Part shown: in pieces, positions 26,951 to 35,760 of the stretch
Layout of the letters: each line of letters opens with the position of its first letter
Position numbering within the stretch: position 1 is the first letter of the stretch
Program-made: the position numbers and the translations under genes
Source: a bacterium
GTDB lineage: Bacteria; Electryoneota; Electryoneia; Electryoneales; Electryoneaceae
Direction: 5' to 3'
NCBI GenBank assembly: GCA_020444425.1
Contig: JAHLLB010000023.1
Location: forward strand, 1 to 64,000
DNA length: 64,000 nt
Notes under the pieces: generated by a model
What the model was told of the DNA's origin: nothing
Databases searched by the model: none
The model's input: the letters and a program-made list of their open reading frames with translations, nothing else

Positions 26951-29900
26951 TTAGAATTCCATACCGACTTTGACCAGAATCTGACGCCCGGAACCGTAGT
27001 TGCGCGGGTTGGCGTCGTAATCCGTTCGATTCAGGCCTGGGTTGTAATCCGGGTTGAACGGGTGAATCGCAATCGTCGGGCTGCCCGTCTGGGCGTAAAT
27101 CGAGTTGACGTTCTTCTTGTCCCACAGGTTGTACACCTGCAGACCTGCGATCCACTTGATACCGGCGTAATCGAAGTACTTCTCGAAACGCATGTTCGTC
27201 CGTTCCCACCACGGATAACGTTCCGAATTCTCGAGAATCAGGTTTTCGTCGATACCCGTTGTGTACTCGGAAGGCGTGTACGGACGACCGGAACCGAACT
27301 GCCACTGCACCGACATCAACCAGTAGTCCGGCAAACGGAAACCGAACAGCTGCGGATGATCACCCTTCGGGTACATCACCGCCGTGTTGAAGTTGATCTG
27401 GTGCGTCTGGTCCCAATCCAGCGGGTGCTCGTCGTAGTTCGTCGGAACATTCGAGCTGCTGTTGTTGAACTCATCCAACGCGCCGGACGCCTTGCCGTAG
27501 GCAAACGAGAAGTCGTAGTTGAAGGTCGCCTGGAAATGGTTGGCGAACTTGCGGTCAATCTTCAACTCGAAACCACGCGCACGGCCGTAGTCAAGGTTGA
27601 TGTACCGCGTCACGACAATCGGACCGTCCCGCTCTTCAATCGTCGAAATCTGGTCATACAAGTCGCGGTAATAACCCGCGAGCTGGAACGACAAGTTGTC
27701 CGTCACCTGCGTGTGTACACCCAATTCGTACGTCACCGAACGCTCGAACTTAAGGTTCGGATTACCAACCACGCCCTGGTCGACGTTTGTCGTTGTTGAC
27801 TTGTAGAAAGTGAGGAATGGAGGAAGCTTGAAGAAGTGACCGTAGTTGAAATACAGCTTCGCACGGTCGGTGATCGGGTGACTGATACCGAGACGCGGGG
27901 CGAACGCGAAACGCGAACTGCGCGCGTCCGACGCACCCGGCTCGCCCGCTTCCAGACGGCGCCGCTGCTCATCAACCACTTCCGGGTCGTGCACGATGAA
28001 GTCACTACGCAAACCGGCCTGAACGATCAGACCCTCGAACTCCATCTTGTCCTGCACGTAAACTGCGCCTTCCCACGGACGATACTCCCAGAAGTCACGA
28101 ACCGCGCCGATGGCATATGGATCGCCGTTCTCATCGGCGTAGACAAACGGTTCGTCCGTGCCGAACGACGCATCACCCGTGTACAACTGGTCAAGCCCAA
28201 GTACCTGCTGCTGAGACATGATGTAGTACTTCAGCTCGGTACCGGCCTTGAATTCATGGTACTTATGCACCTGGCTCTGCCACGAGAAGGTAAACGAATA
28301 CTCTTCCGTGCGGCGCTTCGCCCAGATGGTGTCTTCATCCCACGTACCCGGATTGAGGAACAAGTCGGAACCGTTCCACTGACCGTCGCCGTTGAAGTCG
28401 ATGAAGCGCTCCTGGCCCGGATCGTACGTGAAGTTCGGCGCGTTAAACACCGGCGCTTCCGTATCGTGGATCGTACGGTTGGTCCAGGTACTGTAGAGTG
28501 AATTGTAGCTGTAAACATTCGCCGGCCAATCGGTACCGTTCGCGTCGAGATCAAACGTATACCCGACCGGGAAGGATGGATCGCCCGTCCGGTACGTGAA
28601 CAGCTCGTACTCGTCAAAGAAACCATCCGGCGGATCGTACTGACCGTTCAACGTCGGGACACCCGTAATGCTGCCCTCGCCGTAAATGACGATCGTGCCG
28701 GTGTTGACCAGCGATTCGGAGGACGGGAGGTCCCAGAACTTCTCGCCCTGATCCCAAACCCCGTTGTATTCACCCGTGATCGGGTCCGGAAGGTCGATGA
28801 AGGGCTCACCGGTATCGTTCCAGACGTCACCATCCCAGAACGTTTCCGCCGTCTCTTCGCTGGTGTCGGTGTTGTCGACGAGGTCGCGCGCATCCATCCG
28901 GCCGTTCAGGTTCGCGTCGTCGTACCCTTCGCCGTCGTCCTGACGGCCGTTCCCGTTGAGGTCCGTGAACGGTTCATACGTATCGGCAGCATCGACGATA
29001 CCGTTCTGGTTGGCGTCGATCCACGTCCAGTAACCATTCCCGTCGAGGTCATCGAACGGTTCCCAGCGGTTAAATACGCCGTCGCCGTTGGCATCCTGGA
29101 AACGCTCACCGTCCCATCTACCGTTGTTGTTCGTATCCTGTTCGTCTAGCTGCGGCTCGGCCGGATCCCAAACACCGTTGCCGTTGAGGTCGACGAAGGT
29201 ATCCCACGGATCGTAGACACCGACGTTGTTCGCACCCGTCACCGGGTCAACGACGTCCGTCCACGGTTCCGCGTAGTCGTACACATTGTTGCCGTTCAGG
29301 TCGACCCAGTCCTCACCGCGGTCCCACTGGCCGTTGAGGTTCAAGTCCTCGTAGCCCTCATTGTCGCCATCGTAGTAGTAGTTCCGGTTGGCGTCCTGGT
29401 AGCCGTCGAGGAAGTTGTTCAGGTCGTCGTCCTGCGACAGCTCATCCGTACCGCTGTGGATGACGCCGTCACCGTCCGCATCCTGGTCCCACTGCCCGTT
29501 CTCGTTGATGTCGACACCGAGGCCCTGGCCCGTTCCACGGAATTCTTCGATCTCGTCTTCCAACGCAAACTCGCCTGGGTTCTTCCCGCGCGGGGTCAGG
29601 CTGGCGTTGATCACCTGGCGTCCGACCGAGAAGTTGAGCACGGTCTTGTCGCTGGCCTGGTTGGTATAATCGAGACGGAAGGAGGTACGCTTGTCGCGCG
29701 CGACCGGCAGATTCTGCACATCGTACTTGTACGGCCAGCCATAGTTACCGCTGACTTCCGCCGTACCACGACCGTATACATCCCAATCCAACGTACGTTC
29801 CGAGAAGTACGCCGAAAGCTTCTGCCCGTTGCCGAGGTCGTAGGCCATCTTTAACGTTCCGCCGATGTCGTTGTACTGACGCCGCGGAATGTCGAAGCCC

Positions 29901-30829
29901 ATACCGACGTAATCCTGGTTATCATACTCACCACCCAGGTAGTACGCCGTGTTCGTCACGTTGCCGTTGAACGTGAGGTAAAAGGTAATCGGACGGCTGA
30001 GCCAATCGGTCGACAGCGGAATCGGACCGCCGAACGCCGCATTGACCTGATCCTCGTCGAACGAATACTTATCGAACATGAAGTCCGTTTCCCAGTACAC
30101 AGTACCGTTGTATTCGTCCGGCGCGCCTTCCGGCGTGGTAATGGTCACGAAGCCCGACTGCGCCTGGCCGTACTCCGCCGCCATACCACCCGTGAGAATC
30201 TGAATCTCCTGGATGTTGATCGCGGACAGGTTCAACGGCAGGCTTTCACCGGTAATCGGGTCACGGGTATCGATGCCGTCTACGAGGAAGCGGGCTTCCG
30301 TTTCACGGCCACCGCGAATGTGGATCTTGCCTTCCTCGTCCACCTTGAAACCCGGGGTCGCGGCCAGCACCGAACCCACGTCCTGGTTCGCCTGGTACTG
30401 GAGATCCTCAGAGCTGTAGCGCGTGACGTTCGAGGTCACACCCTTTTCAACCGTCGGCTTCTCGTAAACCAGCACCACCTCTTCAAGCTGAACCGAGGAA
30501 CCGGCCAGCTTGAACTCAAGCTCTGTGGTGCGGTCGGTGTTGATCTCAACGTCACTGATCGTCACACCTGAATAACCAACGGCACTCGCCTTGACGCTGT
30601 ATTTTCCCGGCGGAATCGCAAGGATAACGAAAAAGCCATCCAAGTCGGTCGCCGCGCCTCGGCTGGTTCCTTCGAGCACGACGTTCGCGCCGATGATTGG
30701 TTCACCGGTCGCCTCGTCGACCACCGTCCCACGGATCTTGCCTGTACCCTGAGCCCACAACAAACCGGGCAGCAACAGTCCGATCACAAGGACAGCGAGG
30801 ATCGCTCGTGAAAAACGCGCACCCCGCAT
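26951..30829 (-). CDS. Large TonB-dependent receptor with inserted Ca-binding-type repeats
   Basis: 1292 residues: signal peptide (LLLPGLLWAQ), carboxypeptidase-regulatory-like domain (about 25-110: GKIRGTVVDEATGEPIIGANV), plug (about 125-230: DVGSVLAATPGFKVDEEGK, RFLVDGIDTRD), barrel, and a C-terminal Phe. Between about residues 430 and 745 the barrel is interrupted by roughly a dozen copies of the EF-hand/thrombospondin-3-like pattern DxNxNGxxDxxE (DLNGNGVWDPAEP, DANGDGVFNRWEP, DLNGNGRQDDGE), which should bind Ca2+ on the cell surface. The ATG at 30829 has GGAGGT upstream. It is the first gene of the seven-gene minus operon. No SusD-like partner is present. The ligand is unknown; a role in export or surface assembly as well as import is possible. 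Confidence 0.85.
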   Translation of the reverse strand: MRGARFSRAILAVLVIGLLLPGLLWAQGTGKIRGTVVDEATGEPIIGANVVLEGTSRGAATDLDGFFVILAIPPGKYSVKASAVGYSGVTISDVEINTDRTTELEFKLAGSSVQLEEVVLVYEKPTVEKGVTSNVTRYSSEDLQYQANQDVGSVLAATPGFKVDEEGKIHIRGGRETEARFLVDGIDTRDPITGESLPLNLSAINIQEIQILTGGMAAEYGQAQSGFVTITTPEGAPDEYNGTVYWETDFMFDKYSFDEDQVNAAFGGPIPLSTDWLSRPITFYLTFNGNVTNTAYYLGGEYDNQDYVGMGFDIPRRQYNDIGGTLKMAYDLGNGQKLSAYFSERTLDWDVYGRGTAEVSGNYGWPYKYDVQNLPVARDKRTSFRLDYTNQASDKTVLNFSVGRQVINASLTPRGKNPGEFALEDEIEEFRGTGQGLGVDINENGQWDQDADGDGVIHSGTDELSQDDDLNNFLDGYQDANRNYYYDGDNEGYEDLNLNGQWDRGEDWVDLNGNNVYDYAEPWTDVVDPVTGANNVGVYDPWDTFVDLNGNGVWDPAEPQLDEQDTNNNGRWDGERFQDANGDGVFNRWEPFDDLDGNGYWTWIDANQNGIVDAADTYEPFTDLNGNGRQDDGEGYDDANLNGRMDARDLVDNTDTSEETAETFWDGDVWNDTGEPFIDLPDPITGEYNGVWDQGEKFWDLPSSESLVNTGTIVIYGEGSITGVPTLNGQYDPPDGFFDEYELFTYRTGDPSFPVGYTFDLDANGTDWPANVYSYNSLYSTWTNRTIHDTEAPVFNAPNFTYDPGQERFIDFNGDGQWNGSDLFLNPGTWDEDTIWAKRRTEEYSFTFSWQSQVHKYHEFKAGTELKYYIMSQQQVLGLDQLYTGDASFGTDEPFVYADENGDPYAIGAVRDFWEYRPWEGAVYVQDKMEFEGLIVQAGLRSDFIVHDPEVVDEQRRRLEAGEPGASDARSSRFAFAPRLGISHPITDRAKLYFNYGHFFKLPPFLTFYKSTTTNVDQGVVGNPNLKFERSVTYELGVHTQVTDNLSFQLAGYYRDLYDQISTIEERDGPIVVTRYINLDYGRARGFELKIDRKFANHFQATFNYDFSFAYGKASGALDEFNNSSSNVPTNYDEHPLDWDQTHQINFNTAVMYPKGDHPQLFGFRLPDYWLMSVQWQFGSGRPYTPSEYTTGIDENLILENSERYPWWERTNMRFEKYFDYAGIKWIAGLQVYNLWDKKNVNSIYAQTGSPTIAIHPFNPDYNPGLNRTDYDANPRNYGSGRQILVKVGMEF

Positions 30830-30929
30830 GGTAACCTCCGTCTTCGTCCACACGTATACAGTCTTACTAAAGTAGACGCCGTCTCACACAGGCACAAGCT
30901 CTGACCCTGTGAAATCCCAAAAGCTGCGC

Positions 30930-30962
30930 CTCAGGGGGATTTACGTGGCTCCCCCGAGACTC
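30930..30962. terminator. Hairpin downstream of icd, possible terminator
   Basis: GGGGGA and TCCCCC arms flank a short loop 40 to 65 bases beyond the icd stop codon. On the minus strand CTTTTT follows only at some distance, so termination is weakly supported. Confidence 0.3.
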
Positions 30963-31000
30963 AACACGACAACCGTCTACCTTATGCGGCATCAACCGCT

Positions 31001-32323
31001 TCAATTCATGTTTTCAATGATCGCGTCGGCGTACTCGGACGTCTTCAGCTTCGTCGCGCCGTCCATCTGGCGGTGCAGATCGTACGTGACGCGCTTCTGG
31101 TTGATCGTTTCCTGAATCGCATTCTCAACGATCGCCCCGACTTCCGTCCAGCCGATGTAATCGAACATCATCTTGCCCGACAACATCACCGACGACGGGT
31201 TGATGACATCCTTGTCCGCGTACTTCGGCGCTGTGCCATGCGTCGCCTCGAACAGGCCCATGAAATCGCCGATGTTCGCGCCGGACGCGAGGCCCAGGCC
31301 ACCGACCAACGCCGCGCCGGCATCCGAGATGTAGTCGCCGTTCAAGTTCGGCGTCACTACCACGGAATACTCTCCCGGACGAGTCTGGATCTGCTGGAAC
31401 ATGCTGTCCGCGATACGATCTTTGACCACGATGCGGCCGTTCGGATCGCCCGCCGGCTTGCCACCGCGAAGGTCAGCAAACGCACCCGGTTTCTCGATCG
31501 GCGTCACGCCATCGTCCGCCACCACCTCATCCCACAACTCGGATTCGGTGATCACGTGGTCACGATATTCCTGCGTCGCGACTTCGTAGCCCCAGTCCTT
31601 GAACGCGCCCTCGGTGAACTTCATGATATTGCCCTTGTGCATCAGGGTCACTGATGGCAACTGATGCGCAATCGCCCAGTCGATCGCCTTGCGGACAAGC
31701 TGCTTCGTGCCCGTCGGGCTCATCGGCTTGATGCCAATGCCGGCGTCGTCACGAATCTGCGTCTTGCCGTACTCTTCCTTCAGCATCTTGATAATGCGCT
31801 TCGCTTCCGGCGAACCCGAGCGGAATTCAACACCGCTGTACACATCTTCCGTATTCTCACGGAAAATGATCATGTTCATCTCATCCGCACGCTTGGACGG
31901 ACTCGGCACGCCCTCATAATGCTTCACCGGACGCACACACGCGTACAGGTCCAACACCTGGCGCAACGTCACGTTGAGGCTGCGGAAACCACCGCCGACA
32001 GGCGTGGTCAACGGACCCTTGATCGCCACGAGGAATTGACGGATCGCGTCGAAGGTCTCCTCCGGCATCCAGACACCGTCGCCATACGTCGCGACAGCCT
32101 TCTCGCCGGCGTAGATCTCCATCCAGTGTACTTTTCGTTCACCGCCGTACGCCTTCTCGACTGCTGCATCAAAAACACGTACAGACGCCTTCCAGATATC
32201 GCGCCCGATTCCGTCACCTTCGATGAACGGAATGATCGGATTCACCGGAACCGACAACTTGCCATCGTCAATCGTTATCGGTGCGCCGCCTTCCGGCACG
32301 ACGATCTTGTCGAAGCCCGCCAT
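31001..32323 (-). CDS. icd: NADP-dependent isocitrate dehydrogenase
   Basis: 440 residues, full length for the bacterial homodimeric enzyme of the TCA cycle (isocitrate + NADP to 2-oxoglutarate + CO2 + NADPH). Recognisable are [14 protein letters not shown], the substrate-binding RSLNVTLRQ whose Ser is the phosphorylation site in E. coli, [13 protein letters not shown], the dimer-contact region with [12 protein letters not shown], the metal-binding [13 protein letters not shown] and [15 protein letters not shown]. The ATG is preceded by GGAGGCAGGAGG. It lies alone between the envelope operon and ruv genes, with its own upstream space. Cytoplasmic. Confidence 0.97.
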   Translation of the reverse strand: MAGFDKIVVPEGGAPITIDDGKLSVPVNPIIPFIEGDGIGRDIWKASVRVFDAAVEKAYGGERKVHWMEIYAGEKAVATYGDGVWMPEETFDAIRQFLVAIKGPLTTPVGGGFRSLNVTLRQVLDLYACVRPVKHYEGVPSPSKRADEMNMIIFRENTEDVYSGVEFRSGSPEAKRIIKMLKEEYGKTQIRDDAGIGIKPMSPTGTKQLVRKAIDWAIAHQLPSVTLMHKGNIMKFTEGAFKDWGYEVATQEYRDHVITESELWDEVVADDGVTPIEKPGAFADLRGGKPAGDPNGRIVVKDRIADSMFQQIQTRPGEYSVVVTPNLNGDYISDAGAALVGGLGLASGANIGDFMGLFEATHGTAPKYADKDVINPSSVMLSGKMMFDYIGWTEVGAIVENAIQETINQKRVTYDLHRQMDGATKLKTSEYADAIIENMN

Positions 32324-32924
32324 CCTCCTGCCTCCACGTTCAGGTTGCTGGTTTATGCAAAATGAGTTGCGTCCAAGCGATCCGATATCGTCGGATAACT
32401 AGCTGATTTTCTTGTTGTTACAATTGGAAGAAGTGACCCGGACCGAACGAAAACACCCCGACATGGGCAGCCGTCGTACGTCAGCAAGTCCGCTGACGCA
32501 GGCTGGATCCGTCGGGGTCGTTTTGATCACGCCCGGCTATCAACATCAATGCGCTTCTCGATGAAATGATGCGTCGTCCACTTTGCAAGCAAACTCAGGA
32601 CGTTAACCGTGCTGTGACGACCTCTCCGCAGCCAGTACCCAAGTCGGTAGGGCCCCGTTCGCTCCCCCGCGAACGCAACCAGACAAAAGGAATGATACTT
32701 CCAGACCTCTCTCCTGGTTCCGCGCCCATTTGAGTTCGGTCAATATATCCCCGCCACTGAAAACCCGCAAGGCAACATGACTCCTGTCGCATCGTTTTTC
32801 AGCCCTGGCGAGCAAAACTGACCAATCGTCCATTTTGCAAACAACCGTCAAGCCACCCGCTAACTTTAATATAGCAGCCGAGTCCGGCGTGTGCGCCCAA
32901 GTAGAGACGTTGGAGGATTTCACC
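32324..32924. other. Intergenic region between icd and ruvA
   Basis: About 600 bases without a convincing gene. It contains one structured element (32446-32528, listed separately) and must hold the icd promoter. Short ORFs here have no ribosome binding site or recognisable protein character. Confidence 0.6.
32446..32528. terminator. Extended hairpin with T-runs on both strands
   Basis: Nested complementary arms: CCCCGAC (32456-32462) with GTCGGGG (32511-32517), CAGCC (32468-32472) with GGCTG (32501-32505), and CGTCAGC (32479-32485) with GCTGACG (32492-32498). TTTT follows on both strands. It could terminate the ruvC-ruvA transcript, act in the icd leader, or be part of a small RNA. Confidence 0.45.
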
Positions 32925-33533
32925 TCACGAGGAGAGAGCCGTTTTCAGCAGATCCTCCACGCCGGCATCCTCCGGCATCCCTTTCGCCGCCTTGGTTACA
33001 AGCTTCTCCGCCGACAGCTGGGAGTGGCCGAGAGTCACCAGAGCCTCCACCGCTTCCCGGATCGCTCCGGCACGCCCCGCATACCCCGCCGGTGCTTCTC
33101 CACTCTCCAAGGAGGGTGCAACCGTTTCCAGCGCGTTCGCCAGCTTGTCCCGAAGCTCAACCACCATCCGCTCCGCCAGCTTCCGCCCGACACCCGGAGC
33201 CGCGGTCAACCGCTTCCAGTCCCCTGCAGTGATCGCGTCGCGCAACGTCGTCGCGCTCACCGACGACAAAATCGCCCGTGCCACTCGAGGCCCGACACCG
33301 CTGATCCCAATCAGCACCTTGAACGCCTCACGCTCATCCTTGCTGTGGAAGCCATACAGCTGCAGGATGTCCTCGCGTACGTGCAGGTAGGTAAACAGGA
33401 GAGCCTGTTTCGTGCGACCCAGGTGCTCGTAGGTCTGCACCGTAATCGAGAGAAAAAACGCCACTCCGCCGACATCCAGCACCGCATGCGTCGGCTCCAG
33501 CTCCAGCACCTTCCCCTCAATCCGGTCGATCAT
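32925..33533 (-). CDS. ruvA: Holliday junction branch migration protein RuvA
   Basis: 202 residues, normal length. It begins MIDRIEGKVLELEPTHAVLDVGGV (OB-fold domain I), carries the two helix-hairpin-helix motifs (LIGISGVGPRVARAILSS and LTAAPGVGRKLAERMVVEL), and has a C-terminal domain III that contacts RuvB. The start codon overlaps the ruvC stop by 4 bases (ATGA), indicating translational coupling. An extended ORF reaching 33707 lies within ruvC and is rejected. ruvB is not adjacent. Confidence 0.96.
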   Translation of the reverse strand: MIDRIEGKVLELEPTHAVLDVGGVAFFLSITVQTYEHLGRTKQALLFTYLHVREDILQLYGFHSKDEREAFKVLIGISGVGPRVARAILSSVSATTLRDAITAGDWKRLTAAPGVGRKLAERMVVELRDKLANALETVAPSLESGEAPAGYAGRAGAIREAVEALVTLGHSQLSAEKLVTKAAKGMPEDAGVEDLLKTALSS

Positions 33534-34165
33534 TTGTTCCGGCCTCCCGACAGCCAGCGCGCCAACGCATCCGCGTCCTCCTTGCGCGCCGCAAGTTTTT
33601 GTGCTCGTGTCTGCGTCCCGGACGCGGCGCTCTTCACTCCGTCCGACGGTTTCGCTCCCGCACGTCCCGCCGTGTACGCCGCGTTCATCCCACGATTGAT
33701 GTGGCACAACGCCACCGCGATCGCGTCGGACGCGTCCAATGGTTCCGGCACCTTTTTCAACCCGAGCAGCCGCATCACCATCTCCCGCACCTGCTCCTTC
33801 TCCGCCGATCCCTTGCCGACCACCGACGCCTTGATCGTCGCCGGCGTGTAGTTGACCACCTCACACTCCCGCTGCGCCACCGCCAGCAGGATCACCCCGC
33901 GCGCCTGACCCAGCGTTAACGCCCCCGAGGGATTCTTGCCGACAAACGGATCCTCGATCGCGACAACGTGCGGGTCATACTCATCCAGCACGTCCATTAC
34001 ACCGCGATAAATCGCCAGCAACCGTTTTTCAATCGGCTGGTTCGCCTTCGCCCGGATCGCGCCCGCCTGCAACAGCCGGGGATGACGTGGACCGAGCAAG
34101 GTCGCCCAGCCAGTCACGGCGGTGCCAGGGTCGAAGCCGACGATTTTGAGATCAGGATCGGGCAT
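33530..34165 (-). CDS. ruvC: Crossover junction endodeoxyribonuclease RuvC
   Basis: 211 residues. The RNase H-like fold shows catalytic acidic residues at IVGFDPGTAVTGWA (Asp12), VVAIEDPFVGKNPS and LDASDAIAVALCH. It resolves Holliday junctions with RuvAB. It has about 35 extra C-terminal residues beyond the family core (KSAASGTQTRAQKLAARKED), basic and probably disordered. Shine-Dalgarno AAGGA precedes the ATG. It is the first gene of the ruvC-ruvA pair. Confidence 0.95.
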   Translation of the reverse strand: MPDPDLKIVGFDPGTAVTGWATLLGPRHPRLLQAGAIRAKANQPIEKRLLAIYRGVMDVLDEYDPHVVAIEDPFVGKNPSGALTLGQARGVILLAVAQRECEVVNYTPATIKASVVGKGSAEKEQVREMVMRLLGLKKVPEPLDASDAIAVALCHINRGMNAAYTAGRAGAKPSDGVKSAASGTQTRAQKLAARKEDADALARWLSGGRNK

Positions 34166-34264
34166 GAGAGAGAAAATCCTTCGGACGAACGTTCCGTTCG
34201 ATCCGAAGGTAGCGGATGGTTCGGCTCAAGTCCACTGCAACCGGGCGATTCACCCGCGAGTAGG

Positions 34265-34795
34265 TCACAAAATCGGACGCCGCACGTTGAAGAAGTCCGC
34301 CAGTATCCGGCCCAGGTGTGGAATCAGCAACGGAGTCGTGTTGCGATAGCGTGTGTACGTGCGGCCGAACAGACGCGCCAGCATCCGCTCCTCGTCCATG
34401 CAATAATGACGTGCAACCAGCAGCCACATCACCGCCGCCAGTAACAAGCTGATTTGTCCAAACGCCAAACCGCACCCAGCGATAATATACGCCAGGCCGC
34501 CATACATCGGACTGCGGACATAGCGGAACGGGCCGTCCGTGATCAAATCCGCCGGGGCTCCAGCTGCCGCCCGGAAGCCGAGACGGATCAGTCCGGAGAC
34601 AAACAGCAGCCCGCCCAGCGCCACATGGAGCCAGCCAACAAACGTAAACACCCAGTTCGGAATATCAGGCAATAAGCTGAAAATCGTGGGAATGTTGAGG
34701 AGGTAGACCAGCCCGTCGCAAGCGAGGCAAATCAGCATAACCGTACCAGCGACCTTGACCGGTATCCACAGGTTGATGCGAGACTGAGTACGCAT
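34265..34795 (-). CDS. Isoprenylcysteine carboxyl methyltransferase-like membrane protein 1
   Basis: 176 residues with four or five membrane segments. The C-terminal signature ITDGPFRYVRSPMYGG, then DEERMLARLFGRTYTRYRNTTPLLIP, matches the ICMT/PEMT family, where the R-x-P-x-Y and E residues bind S-adenosylmethionine. Such bacterial proteins are mostly uncharacterised lipid or small-molecule methyltransferases. The ATG at 34795 has GGAGGT upstream. A paralog lies at 35025-35543. Confidence 0.8.
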   Translation of the reverse strand: MRTQSRINLWIPVKVAGTVMLICLACDGLVYLLNIPTIFSLLPDIPNWVFTFVGWLHVALGGLLFVSGLIRLGFRAAAGAPADLITDGPFRYVRSPMYGGLAYIIAGCGLAFGQISLLLAAVMWLLVARHYCMDEERMLARLFGRTYTRYRNTTPLLIPHLGRILADFFNVRRPIL

Positions 34796-35024
34796 GAAAC
34801 CTCCCGGGTTTGGCCTTGTCCCTGCTCGCAGCAGTGCAAACGGCGATCGTCCACCGGAGGAAACTGGCAAGAACTTCACTCATAATTTAGGTTTTAATCA
34901 GGGGATAGACTAGTGCTTCAATCAAGATTCCCGATCCAATGAGAGCGGGGAGAGCCGGTTGCCCGACCCTCCCCAGGTCTGATGGAGTTCCGCGTCCACC
35001 ATCACTGATACTCGTGTCCAGCCT

Positions 35025-35543
35025 TCATTGCGCCCTGAACAGATCAACAACCATCCGTCCGAGATGCGGCAGCAGCAACGGAGTGCAACGGCAATACGAC
35101 TTGTACCCCTGACCGAGCCGGTCCTTGATCCCACGGTCCTCGATGCGGCTGTAAACCATCGCCACTCCCGACCACAGGACTCCCGTAACCAACAGGCCCG
35201 GCAGATCCAACAGCAACCCCGTACCCACCAACACCAACAACACACCACCGTACACCGGACGACGTACATACCGAAACGGGCCCGACGCCATCAAGTCATC
35301 CAGACCCACGACCCATTTACGCACTTCCCTCCGCTGCAAGCCGCCAACCAACAGCAGCACCCCCACACCAACAAGGAGACAGCCGAGAAGCAACAAGGGC
35401 CATGCCGGCAATCCCGGGACAATCACCTGGAGGCTGTACAGATCCAGGACAATCGTCACCTCGATGCCCAACAGGCCCAACAAAAGCAACGTGACTGCGT
35501 TGCGTAGCAAATTCCAGAACCGTGCCGGTGATCGCTGATCCAT
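35025..35543 (-). CDS. Isoprenylcysteine carboxyl methyltransferase-like membrane protein 2
   Basis: 172 residues, paralog of the gene at 34265-34795, sharing MASGPFRYVRRPVYGG and CTPLLLPHLGRMVVDLF. The hydrophobic N-terminal half has three or four membrane segments. The Glu of the SAM-binding signature is in RIEDRGIKDRLGQGYKSY, where spacing differs from paralog 1, so activity is less certain. ATG 35543 is chosen because GAGGAGG lies 5 bases upstream; the GTG at 35549 sits on the ribosome binding site itself. Confidence 0.75.
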   Translation of the reverse strand: MDQRSPARFWNLLRNAVTLLLLGLLGIEVTIVLDLYSLQVIVPGLPAWPLLLLGCLLVGVGVLLLVGGLQRREVRKWVVGLDDLMASGPFRYVRRPVYGGVLLVLVGTGLLLDLPGLLVTGVLWSGVAMVYSRIEDRGIKDRLGQGYKSYCRCTPLLLPHLGRMVVDLFRAQ

Positions 35544-35595
35544 CTTCACCTCCTCACCGCTGCGTGTGTATCCTTAACACGCACGAAGCGTCGTT

Positions 35596-35680
35596 GGAGA
35601 TCCCGGTAACTGTAAATATTGAGTGATAATATAAATATTAAAATTTGGGAATGGTACTCCTTTTTGCTTTTTCTCTGGCT
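35596..35680 (+). promoter_or_regulatory. AT-rich promoter region upstream of the NAD(P)HX repair gene
   Basis: A conspicuously AT-rich stretch (AAATATTGAGTGATAATAT and following) in an otherwise GC-rich genome, 80-165 bases before the start at 35761. It is the only plausible promoter for that gene; no exact -10/-35 boxes are claimed. Confidence 0.4.
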
Positions 35681-35760
35681 CAAGGGAGCTTGGACCGGAG
35701 CCATAGGGACACCTAACTTAACCCTCCATTCGTTCACACCTGACCAAGGAGTATTTTCAT

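Noticed and set aside
12660-30829. Envelope operon considered as a Sus-type polysaccharide-utilisation locus
   Set aside because: There is no SusD-like lipoprotein, glycoside hydrolase or sigma/anti-sigma pair next to the TonB receptor.
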